From contig BSBM01000232.1 of assembly GCA_027924585.1 (NCBI GenBank), positions 31,519,001 through 31,583,000 on the forward strand: a DNA stretch of 64,000 nucleotides, read 5' to 3'. This document shows, in pieces, positions 21,300-31,606 of this stretch. Every line of letters starts with the position of its first letter. The stretch's first letter is position 1. Origin of the DNA: Larix kaempferi (Eukaryota; Streptophyta; Pinopsida; Pinales; Pinaceae). The position numbers were made by a program, and so were the translations under genes. The notes beneath the pieces are model-generated. The model was not told where the DNA came from. It saw nothing but the letters and a program-made list of their open reading frames with translations, and searched no databases.

Positions 21300-23190
21300 C
21301 CTTGGCACTCCCAGATATAAATGACTAGGTGAGGAATCAAGCCACTTATTGCGAATTCAGAAAGCGTTTCTACAAGGATCAAAAGCAGTAGATACTACAT
21401 CATTAACCCAAAGCCAACACATGTTTTTTCATCTATCTGACATATAAACACTCCGGAAACCCAAATGACAATATGTTTCTGAATAGGAAGCAATGTTGAT
21501 GCACATAATCTACCCAACATATCCTTTTAACACATTTCTCAACAATGTCGATGCACATAATCTTCCTAACATATATTTTTTAACACATTTATCAACAATG
21601 TTGATGCAATAACTTGCCCAATATATCCTTTTGTGTTAATCCACCTGACAATCTCAATTAAAAACCTTAACTAGTTGTTCAAACCAACAATGTTCTGCAA
21701 TTTACATAGGGTTATTATAAATTTGTTCAATCAACCAATAAATTGCTTGGTTTGAGATAATGATATGGTTCCAAAATCTGCAGGAATAACAAAATTTTGC
21801 TTTAGAACAGATTGGAAATTTTTCTACTAAAATTATTTCTCATCGCTCTGCTAGAAAAGAGGGTGGATGAAGACATGGACATAATCATATTTAGATAACT
21901 ATCTCTCAGCCTCTATAACATTTTTTAAAAGAAGCCCATTTGAATCTCAATTTGGGCACCGCTCTTCACCTCCAAGCCCTAGATCTGTGTTTTTGGCCTC
22001 CCAGTTTCCACACTCTAACCCTCTTTCTTCCTTTATCTATAAGATGCTCATATCTTCTCAAAGGTAAACAATGCACAATGGAATTATAGAACAACACTGA
22101 AACTCCAGCCAGTGAATTCAATCCCATTCTTAAGTTCTCTCATTGAAATGAATCTATGAGGACGAATTGCAATAATATATATCTCTATAAAGTGCATGAG
22201 ACTTTGATGAATAGCGACAAGTCATGCAATTTTGGTTGAAGTCATTAAATGCCTGACTAGACCTTATTTTTGTCTCGAACTCTACTACTTGACATCATGT
22301 AACAAACAATAAACAAATAATTCAAAGGGTCGTAGTCATTCTTGTACATATTCCAAGCATTTCCTGTCGTCCAAGCTCGCTGCTTACTTTTTACAGCTCA
22401 TTTAGATGTCGTTTGATATAGCGTCGATTGGCTCCACATGTTCGATAAGAAAATCCCTTGGATCAGCACAATGATGCGCTCCCACCCACAAATTGGAAGT
22501 GATACCATCCTCCTGAGCTTGCTAATGTTAATCTTTGACCAACAGGTATATATTTTGTCTAGGGACCCATCAAAGTGAAGTAGGTTTTCCCATCAAAGCC
22601 CCCTATTATTATTTTACAGGCAAAGGAAGCGGTAAAGCCATGGGTAGGGGCATGGATAGATAGAGACAAAAACAATTTTCTACACAGTTTATTAAGGGCG
22701 AGATTGAGATGTTGTTTCAGTTTATTAGCCATGCCTAGCATATTTTCCTGTTCCATATCCAATTGGAGCTTGAACATAATAACTGAGTGCATACAAAGAG
22801 GTTTACTTGGTCCCATTAGAATTGAGACAACAAAAAAGGGGGGTAGGCACTAAATACTCTGCTACGGTAGACAAGGATGTGACTGTAACAAGGAAAATAG
22901 GCTCTATATGAATTGGTTAAGAGACTAGATCTATAAGTAGATCTTCAATGGGTGATAAAGAATGCAGTGGGCTATTCATATGAATAGAAAATAAAGAGAG
23001 ACTATAGTAATAAAATCTATTACGAAACCTTGGCGCACTATTGTCCATGTTATTGTAATAGAACCCTAAACAAAAACTAGAGGCCATATCTATTCAAGAG
23101 TTTGCCGCGTCAAGAATTTTAACAACCATCAAAAGGAGACGGAGAAGAAATGCATACAAACAGCATAACATTGAATAAAATACTCAAAAC
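21300..23190. other. CACTA-2 interior between TLK and NIK fragments
   Basis: No recognisable coding sequence. An imperfect repeat of CAATGTTGATGCACATAATCT(A/T)CC lies near 21491 and 21543. An ORF at 22816-22559 (minus) has no motif I know. Confidence 0.4.
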
Positions 23191-23199
23191 TCTGTCACT

Positions 23200-24125
23200 A
23201 TTTTGCTGATCATCTCCACTTCTGGCTGAAATTGGACTTCACCCCCTGCGTCATTGCCATCTTTCAATCTCTTTATAGCTACCAGAGTGCCATCTTGTAG
23301 GAATCCCTTTTAAACATTCCCAAAACCTCCTGAACCTATAATATCCTTGCTACTAAAATTATCAGTAGCAAGCTGAAGCTCTTTGAAATGGAATCTCTTT
23401 AAATGTACCAAGCAAACTTCTGGATCATGCTGCTCTAATAGTATTTCATCATATAACCCATAAACTGAATAAGAAAACTGCTCAGATTTCACATAGAAAA
23501 CCAAAATAGTTGATAAACAAAATTGTAAAATACCAAGAATAAGATTAGTAAATTAACCATCCATGGATATTGCATACATAACATTGCCATAAAAAAAACT
23601 TGTTGATTGTGTCTCTGTCTCCACCAAATGAAAATTCCAATTACAAAGCCAATTGTACACAAAAAACCAAGACTCACACCAAAAGCTACAGCCACAGTAT
23701 GTTTTTTAGAAACTCCAGAGGGCATTGTAAGAACTGCAAAACAAATACAAATGTAAACCTAATTTATCATGCAACTCTACTTCAGAAATAGCATGACGTG
23801 ATTTTATATGAATAGAGAGCAAAACTTACTTTCTGATGTATTAGTAGTGAAAGACATGGGTGTTGGAGCTTCTCTAGGGAAAAGATGTGTAGCACATGAC
23901 CCACATAGCAGAGGGTTTCCTCTAACACTATTAAAAACACAAATGCCCAACAATTAGGATTCATGTTTGGAGTTTAAGTCATTTGACCTATTTCAGTTCA
24001 GGACACAACGATCCACAAGTCGCATACATTAAACATGGCTTATTTGACAGAGTTGTTCTTACTTGAAGGTCTAGGCATGAATGTCTGGGACCGACCCACT
24101 GAGATTGTTGTAGGACAAGTCCATG
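23200..24125 (-). pseudogene. Captured NIK-type LRR receptor kinase fragment, four exons
   Basis: Exon-like blocks lie on the minus strand. At 24125-24063 is the last leucine-rich repeat, LDLSYNNLSGSVPDIHA, with an in-frame TAG before a GTAAGA donor. At 23930-23823 is NSVRGNPLLCGSCA, the Cys-pair cap after the LRRs, ending at GTAAGT. At 23732-23580 is a membrane segment, AFGVSLGFLCTIGFVIGIFI, then WWRQRHNQQVFF. At 23470-23205 is [28 protein letters not shown] with a stop replacing the Tyr, and [10 protein letters not shown] with the catalytic-lobe Lys. This order is typical of NSP-interacting kinases (NIK) and other LRR-II receptor kinases at the plasma membrane. The fragment ends in the kinase N-lobe. 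Introns are retained. Confidence 0.87.
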
Positions 24126-24239
24126 CAATGCAAATAAGGTGTTAAATCTCGTAACTAAACCTGGTATGATTAAACACATAAATGGGAAATATTCCACATA
24201 TGAACACAGAAATGAAGGAAGAGTGTAGAAATGTACAGA

Positions 24240-25380
24240 AATGAATACATTTGTTGCTGAGACCTTTGAGATATATCCATGAATCCTTTCAAAGCTCCTA
24301 TAGTAGAATTCATTGAGGCCATATTCTGGAAAAAACCTCTCAAAATGCTTCAATCTTCGCTTCATCTCATTGCTCACGTATTAAACTTTCTGTTGGCACT
24401 CCACAAGTGCAATTCCCATCTTGGCCAAACTAAAATTTAGTTTCTTCAATCCATTGTCACTCCAAGTATTCAATTTCGTGGCAACATAGGATGAGGACAA
24501 CATTGAATGAAAAAGATTCCACTCTCTCAACAGCATGAGGTGTGGTTCATATTCATAATAAATTCTAGACACATCTGGAACTCTAACCTTGGTGCCATCT
24601 CTAAATTACCTACTTTATTTACATGTTACTCGAGCTCCATAACCCTAGGTACCTCTTTTTTGGGAGCCTTTCCTGAACAAATTGATTAGTCAAAGATAAA
24701 CATGATAACCAAAGCAATTCAATGGTGTTCTTATGCAGAGCATGAACTGTATCAAACACCAAGCACCCAGAAGGAATGCCATGATATGTGCTTGGTCTAT
24801 AATACGTTGCCTTTAACTTTTAACTGATTTAATTGGATCATCATCATCCAACCTCATCTTATTTCTTATTCTAGATTCTTCATCATCACTATCACTGTCA
24901 TCGTTGTCAGATTCTATCATTATTTCACCATCACTACCCAAATCCATTACATTTTCCAATTCAGTAACATCAGAATCATAATCCATATAAGCCCAATTCT
25001 CATCTTCACAGGTGCACAAGAGACACACTTGTTGATTCTAGTCACTTAGAGTGTGCAGATGAATTGGGTGATGGATATATACAACAAAAACTTGTACCTT
25101 GGGACCCAACTTCAACAACCTCCTCAAATCCATAGAGCATCCTCAATTGATCAGCAACATAGTTAGAGCTCGGTCATCTGACTGGAGACTGCGGCCCGCA
25201 ATTCCATCCATGTCACCAAATCTAGAAACGGGATAGCATGAAGACCTCGAGGAATCAGATGCAAGAATGTGAGTGGCTATCTTTAAGTACACAAAGAGAA
25301 TCAGTATCAGTTGTTGATGGAAAAACCAATACAAGAGGAGAGGAGGAAGCATTTGCAGCATTCCAGAGGCGAGTGTGAAA
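24240..25380 (-). pseudogene. CDC45: Captured CDC45 fragment (replication initiation factor)
   Basis: On the minus strand from about 25380 the order of blocks follows plant CDC45: SSPLVLVFPSTTDTDSLCVL, KIATHILASDS, SCYPVSRFGD, LLINXGCSMDLRRLLKLGP, VQVFVVYIHHPIHLHTLSD, then the acidic region (DYDSDVTELENVMDLGSDGE, about 24975-24920) and the basic/acidic spacer. It continues with TYHGIPSGCLVFD (about 24795), ELLWLSCLSLTNQFVQERLP, LMLLREWNLFHSMLSSSYVA, TKLNTWSDNGLKKLN and PEYGLNEFYYRSF, and stops being recognisable after HGYISKVSATNV (about 24250). CDC45 is part of the CMG replicative helicase. At least two stops and three frameshifts are present and roughly the C-terminal third is missing. I see no obvious intron in the 1.1 kb, unlike the TLK and NIK pieces. 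Confidence 0.87.
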
Positions 25381-25526
25381 TCACACTAAAATGTACTCTC
25401 TCACAATGATTTTCTTTGAAGCTTCTGTTGAATGGATGTACTTAATTTTTTTGGAAGATTTGTGAGGCATATCTACACAGTGGGTTTGTGCGATGGATAA
25501 GCCCTTTACGTGCATTAACCTCGAAC

Positions 25527-25870
25527 GATATTTAACCTTAAGATGACTAAAACCTAGCAGAGAAGACATAAACCCATCTCTCGCTACAATACTAAAGACA
25601 TTCTTGAGGCAACACCATCTCATTCCTTACTTCCCAAGATCTTCGCAATCCCACAGTTCAAATATCCAGAACTTTTCTAATTTTGGGCTTTCCTTCACAA
25701 GATTTAACCTTCAGATGGCTAAAACCCAACAAGGAAACCCTAATCCGCCTCTTGTTGCAAGACTAAGTATTTTTTGAGACATCATTATCTCATTCCTTAC
25801 TTCCAAAGCTCTTCATAGTCCCACAATTCAAAGCTCCATAAATTTTCTAATTGTGGGGCTTGCCGTCAAA
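25527..25870 (+). repeat. Imperfect tandem duplication, about 177 bp
   Basis: A unit containing ATTTAACCTTAAGATG(G/A)CTAAAACC, CAAGACTAA and ATCTCATTCCTTACTTCC occurs at about 25527-25700 and 25705-25870, with several indels. It sits just upstream of the CDC45 start on the gene strand, so it may be captured CDC45 5' flanking DNA. Confidence 0.6.
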
Positions 25871-28800
25871 CCAAATGAATGCAGAAATTTGAAACATACT
25901 TTCAACCTAAGTTCAAAACTGCGTAGAAAATCTTACCTGCATTAGAGAAATAATAGAAACGAGGTCTTCACAGTGTATTTAATATCATTACCGCAGATTG
26001 AGACGAGAGAGAACCATGAACACGAGGTATGAAGTGGGTTTGTAGATTTGAGCCCTGTACGTTTTGGGAGCAGAGGTCATGGCGGATGTGTTGTGTTGAA
26101 GGTATCCAGTAGTATAAATGAATTTCAATGCATTCCATGGAGAACTGACATGTGAATTTTGCAATTTAAAATGGAAGATTCAAGTGGGAGGGAAGGGAGG
26201 GAAGGGAGGGAAGTACTGAAAATTTGAAATTATAATAAGCCCGGGAACTTTGGAGAGGGACGCAATCTTTAAGGTCTATCCCTTTATTTTCTTTAACATA
26301 ATACTCGAGGCTTAGAGTGTGAATTTTTAAACACAATTGACTTTTATAGATGGGATGTTATGTCCATGAAGAAAATGTGTAGGCAATGAGGCATGTTTTT
26401 GTTAAAGATGAGAGTGTGTAGTTGCTTGGATTGTGGTTGGTAATTTCGTGGATGTTAAATTTAGTTAATTTTTTAATGTATTTTATATAGTTTTTTTTGT
26501 TTTTTTAAGAATATGGTAATAATTGATTTTTTGGAATATTATGATGTAGGGTGATTTAACCATCAATTACAATAGTAGTTGGACATAGTTTAATTGACTC
26601 AATCAAAATTGAATTTCAAGCAAACAGATGAACGAACCCACTAAATTATATAGCTCATTATTATATCATGAGAATTATGGAGGATATATTTTGATTTATG
26701 CTTGAAATAGCAAATATATGATCTTTTTTTGGAAAAACATCAAGGGAATTATGGACATTATAGTACGACATGGGTGGGCTTACTGATTAAGAACATGTAT
26801 TTCCTCTTTGGATGTCAAAGTTTTGAATCGGGAGGGGGGTGGGTTACATACACCTTCATAGACTGAGTGATAAAATTGATGCATCGAGGGGGTCCCTAGT
26901 GTCATAAACAAGGGTCTTGACTCTATGATAGACCCAAGGTCCATGCTTAGAGTTTAGGAAACAAATTGTCATTTGGAGAATCACATAGAGGAAATGAAGT
27001 ATGGTATAGATCAAAGGTTGTGATCTTTTATGCATCTAAAATTAGTGGAACAAGAGCACCATTGATCTGGGAGTGTGAGATGACGAAGATGGATTTATAA
27101 GTATTGGTGGGTATATCCAAGATCGAGACAACCATCTAATGGGGGAGATCAACTAAAATGAATCCATAACTTACAGGTTGAAAGATCAATCATCATCATC
27201 ATGATTCAAGTTGTCTAAGGGTTGAATCTCTATTTCAAGAGAGAAAGAGATATAAGCATGTTTCCTTTAGTAAATGAAACCCGACTAATGTTTGGGTAGT
27301 GTTGAAAGATCCTCGAGTATGGTAGGAGAAAGTGATCCTTTCCATCACAAAGATCCTCAAGCATGGTAGGGGGAAGTGATCATGTACGTAGTGAGACTGA
27401 GAAAGTTGAAGGTGACGCATAAATATTTCAAAGACAGAATCTGATAGAGGTATCAAAGAACATAAAAAAAGAACTTAAGGAGAAAATAGCAATGTTGCAC
27501 TAGCAAGGGTGGTGGTTTCTATAGATTTGGTAAGCAGATTCTATATCATATCCTATAGTAGTTTATTGGTCCAGCAACCTTCGATCCAGCAGATCTAGTT
27601 TTAGCAGATTTTGCAGTTGATCGAGTACTAATACCATTAAACCATGAATTCAAATATTAAAGAAAGCCCATAAATACAATGGAACCGAAGAGATAAAGGT
27701 AGGAATTGTTACTTGAAGCATGATTGTGCTATAGTAGTTGAGATAGGGTTTCAAACCCACCCCAAAGATTGTTGAAAAAAATGATGGCGAATAGATGATC
27801 TGAAGCAAAATCCAAAAACCTATCACATAGAGATCTTTGCAAACATATGGAGAATTTTGCTTCATGTGCGTAATTTGTGGAGATCACATGGAGATCCTTG
27901 CAACCATATGGAGAAATTTTATTTCTCTGAGCAATTCGTGGAGATTAGATCTATTGGAGGCCCTATTTTCTTTTATTTTCCCTCTCAATCTATTTTCTAA
28001 TTCACCGATCATTCACTTTTTCTTTTTTTTTAGTTTCCCTTGATCAGTTACATTTTTTTTGTTTATATTCTTCTTTTTTTAATTTTATAATACTAGTTAC
28101 ATATATTAATTATATAAATATATATAAAACTATACAATATATTAATATTATATATGGGTGAAAAGATATAGGGAAAAAAGGTTTTTGATAATTTATTTAT
28201 TTATTTGATATGTGAAAGGAGAAGGGGTTAGCTGCGATTATGAGGGTATTTTTATTATTTTTATTATTATTCAAGGAGATGGGAACAAATGAATTTTTAC
28301 AAAAAGGGAGGAGTTGGCTTTTCTTCAAAATGGAGGATATTGGCTATTTCTTGTAAGGGAGGGACCCAGGGGGACTTTAAATATTTTTGAACTCAGGTGC
28401 AGAGATAACCATGGTGAATGAATGCATATGGATAATTAATGGAGGTTGTGAAATTGACAATTTTTAGCTAACATGACACAAAATACATGAACTTATCGAA
28501 ACGTTAACAGACTGTCGAGATGGTCAAACGGGGATGGTTTTGTTCAAATAAAATATGAACAAAACCAGTACAACAAGTTGAATGGAGTGACACTAAATTT
28601 AGGACATAACGATTCCAAAAGGGAAAGACGACAAATATCGACTAAGACTCGACGCAACCACATATATAAGAACTCATCTATCACTTGATAAACTATATGC
28701 AAGACATGATTTATTATCTAGATATCAACTCACCACACCCAAGGCACTAATTAGTAGAGAAACCCCTAAATGAGCATCTCAATGATTCTCCTATCATCTA

Positions 28801-28890
28801 ACACAATAAGCATCAGGATGGCCTCAAATAAATGATCCATTAGAAGACATGTATTGAAAAATAATCCAAGTTTTGTACTATTAATGTTAC
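25871..28890. other. CACTA-2 right interior, no recognised gene
   Basis: AT-rich, with a short GGGAGGGAA tandem run at about 26190-26212. A direct repeat of GAT(C)CTC(G/A)AG(T/C)ATGGTAGG lies near 27310 and 27356, and TGGAGA(T/A)CCTTGCAAACATATGGAGAA-like copies near 27830 and 27893. No domain was recognised. Confidence 0.4.
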
Positions 28891-28892
28891 AA

Positions 28893-29053
28893 TTTACTAA
28901 ATTTTAACACTGCAGATGGATTCGGAGACCCCCTAAGGGTCTCCGAATCCATCTGCAGTGTTAAAATTTAGTAAAGGGTCTCTGAATCCATCTGCAGTGT
29001 TAAAATTTAGTAAAGGGTCTCTGAATCCATCTACAGTGTTAAAATTTAGTAAA
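28893..29053. repeat. 39-bp hairpin followed by three tandem copies of one arm
   Basis: A 39-bp arm at 28893-28931 is the perfect reverse complement of 28937-28975, separated by 5 bp (CCTAA). The second arm is then repeated in tandem at 28976-29014 and 29015-29053 with one or two changes. Each unit runs GGGTCT(C/T)(C/T)GAATCCATCT on one side and ends TTTAGTAAA. The outer flanks extend the symmetry (TTACAATTTACTAA / TTAGTAAATTGTAC). The run is long enough to form a very stable cruciform or RNA hairpin within CACTA-2, just inside its right subterminal repeats. Confidence 0.93.
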
Positions 29054-29094
29054 TTGTACAAATTCATTATCAAAATTATAATTTTCCATTGCCG

Positions 29095-29340
29095 GAATGA
29101 CACAACTAAAAATGACCAATTGTTATGTGGTCATTTTTAGTTTAGTTCTTATCTCGTGATCAAATTGGTCATTTATCTTGGTCATTTTTAGTTTAGTTCT
29201 TATCCCGTGACCAAATTGGTCATTTATTTTGGTCATTTTTAGTTAGTTCACTTAAAATTTCTCAATTTTGGTCATTTATCCCTTGAAAAATATGTGGTGA
29301 CCAATTTTTTTGGTCGCTTGGTCACTTATCTCTTATTTTG
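29095..29340. repeat. CACTA-2 right subterminal repeats
   Basis: A unit TTGGTCATTTAT(T/C)TTGGTCATTTT-like occurs about three times with TAGTTTAGTTCTTATC(T/C)CGTGA between. It is the right-end counterpart of the motif cluster at 16985-17320. Confidence 0.75.
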
Positions 29341-29349
29341 TAATAGTGT

Positions 29350-31606
29350 ATGCAGACAATATGTATGATTGTGTATGTGTTGAGTGTTTACATGGGTGTA
29401 GTATTAGTAGTGTTTGTGTCATGATGTTGGTTGTATACATGTATTATTAATATATAGATATTATATATATCGTCATGTGCTAATAATTATCTATAATGTT
29501 ATGATAAATAGTAACTATTCGATATGATTGCTATGGTCGATGTATGATGTTTGAATGGTTGATGTATGTTGTTTGATACTATTGGTTGTTAATGATTGAC
29601 GTTCGTTGATTAATGGTTGATACATGTAGATATTGTCATTACTGTATATATGGATATTATTGGTTTCTCTTGGTTTTCATGGTGATTGATGGATGACCGA
29701 TGTATGATTAATGTTTATGGTTATCTTTGGTTGTTTTTTATGATTGATTGGTTGTCATTGATTGATATTTATGATCGATGTATGGTTGATGTATTCTTAT
29801 TGATGTATTCCAATTGATGTACTTTGATTGATGTATTTCGGTTGATGTATTATGTTCGATGTATTCTGGTTGATGTATTTTTCTTCTCGTTGATGTATTT
29901 TGATTGATGTTTTCTGCTTGATGTGTTCTCATTGAGGTATTTTGGTTGATGTATTCTAGTTGATATATTCAGGTTGATGTATTTTGCTTCTCGTTGATGT
30001 ATTCTGATGTGTTATGGTTGATGTGTTCTGGTTGATTTGTTCTAGTTGATACATTATGGTTGATGTATTATGGTTGATGTACTATGATTGATGTTTGTAT
30101 GGTCATTTGATGCATGTATGATTGTCATTGGTTGATATTTGTGTATAACTGATATATGATCGACATATGGTTGAGGTATTATGAATTGATGTATTTTGGA
30201 TCGATGTCTATATGACTGATGTATGAATGATATTGGTTGATGTTACTAGTTGATACTAAATACTATTAGTTGATGTATAATGACTTTTGAATGTTCTTTA
30301 AACAAGACTTATGCTTTGTGTGGAGATGAAAGGTAGTATGTTTAATTACTAGTTGTTATGGCCATTTTTGGTTTCTTAGTTAGATTGGAATTGTTGAATA
30401 TAAGTTTACTTACCTGTTACATTAAGTGCATAAAATGTTTAGGTGATATTTGTGATATTTGCTAGAAAATATCTTTGTGATCTTTGTATTTGCGATATTC
30501 ATTAGAAAGGTATCTTTGTGGTCTTTATTAAAAAGGTATTTTGGTGGTATCTTGGTGACATTTCATGTGTAGGTATCTTGGTAATATCCTGGTGGTATTT
30601 CATATATCTTGTTGAAAAGTATGTACTAACTGTGTGACTGATTAAAGTATGATTCATGTACCTATGTTGAATATGTACTTCATGTATCCTTATATATCCA
30701 ATTCTAATGCAAATATCCTTGTTAGAAAAATATCCTTGTGATATTTGACGAAAGTATCTTGTTAGAGTATACTTACGATATATAAAATACCTTTGTTGAA
30801 AGGAATCTTTGTAAAGTATCATGGTAAATCTCACGCATCCTTGTAGGGAAAGGATTTGGGTGATGAATCATGTAAAAGGATATTGGTAATGCATCTCGTG
30901 TGATTGACTAATTGGAATGCATTTCATATATCTTGGATGCATTTCATGCATCTTGTTGATAAAGCATATGCATGATGCATTTCATGTATATGTAGGTAAA
31001 GTATATACATTTCGTGTGATTGATTGAATAGAATGCATTTCATGAAGAAATAGTACACACTTGATGCACTTCATGTATTTTGTTGAAGAAGTATCTATAC
31101 CTTGTGTACCTTGTATATACTGATGTATTTTGTGTGTGTGTGTGTGTGTGTTTTCTACTGACTGTGTGTTTGTTGGAACTTGAAAAGTATATTTGTAGAA
31201 TAATATATTTATATCATGTATCACATATTTTTATATACTTGATGTTAATCATATGAGTGATTGAAATATGATTTTCATATAGATGTATCTTTGTTGAAGT
31301 TTTGAAGGCATTTTAAAGAGGATTGAAGACCATGTGATGGGGATTGAAGATCGACCATTTCCTCCTTCATCCCACTCTACTAGTCTCGATTATCCCATGG
31401 GCAGTGGAGACTGATAAGAATGTAGGTGGTAGTGGGAAGTATTGTGGTTAGAAAGATGTTATCTTTGTGAGGCATATATGGGCATGTCTGTGAGAGTTTG
31501 AAAGATATTATCTTTTTTAGGCATGTATGGTCATGTCTGGTATCCTTTTGTAAATGCATGTATGTAATATGCATCGAGAACGATGCATGGTTTAAGGGGA
31601 GGGGGA
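29350..31606 (+). other. Retroelement non-coding sequence after CACTA-2, rich in TTGATGTATT
   Basis: This continues the Gypsy-1 LTR beyond CACTA-2, at least at first. From about 29700 to 30260 short degenerate units TTGATGTATT(C/T)TGG recur dozens of times. From about 30430 to 31320 similar degenerate units of ATCTTG(T/G)TG and CATTTCATGTAT appear. A (TG)n run lies at 31133-31151. A purine tract TTAAGGGGAGGGGGA at about 31592-31606 then precedes a new LTR start, so the end of this stretch belongs to a second gypsy element's 3' internal end. I cannot place the boundary between the two. Confidence 0.5.
31592..31606 (+). promoter_or_regulatory. Gypsy-type polypurine tract
   Basis: TTAAGGGGAGGGGGA stands directly before TGTAATACCCTCTGG, a typical gypsy PPT/LTR junction on the plus strand. 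Confidence 0.65.

Larger units (their letters stand above)
16956..29349. mobile_element. CACTA transposon CACTA-2 with captured gene fragments (Pack-CACTA type)
   Basis: The left end CACTAGTACAAAATGAGAGA (16956 on) and the inverted right end CACTATTACAAAATAAGAGA (to 29349) match at 18 of 20 positions. The match continues as TAAATGACC/TAAGTGACC. A perfect 3-bp TSD TAT lies on both sides (16953-16955, 29350-29352). The element is 12,394 bp. Both subterminal regions are filled with GGTCATTTAT/ATAAATGACC motifs in both orientations (16985-17320 and 29095-29340). I find no transposase. Instead the minus strand carries remnants of four unrelated plant genes: CDC45, NIK-type kinase, TOUSLED-like kinase and ALE2-like kinase. 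A tRNA-like sequence lies 383 bp from the left end. It is non-autonomous and distinct in TIR from CACTA-1. Confidence 0.9.

Noticed and set aside
16956-29349. Intact host genes for CDC45, NIK, TLK or ALE2
   Set aside because: All four are truncated with stops or frameshifts and lie between CACTA termini; none can encode the full protein.
29738-31224. Several minus-strand ORFs (for example HQPEYIEHNTS type)
   Set aside because: They read through short-unit arrays; no protein features.
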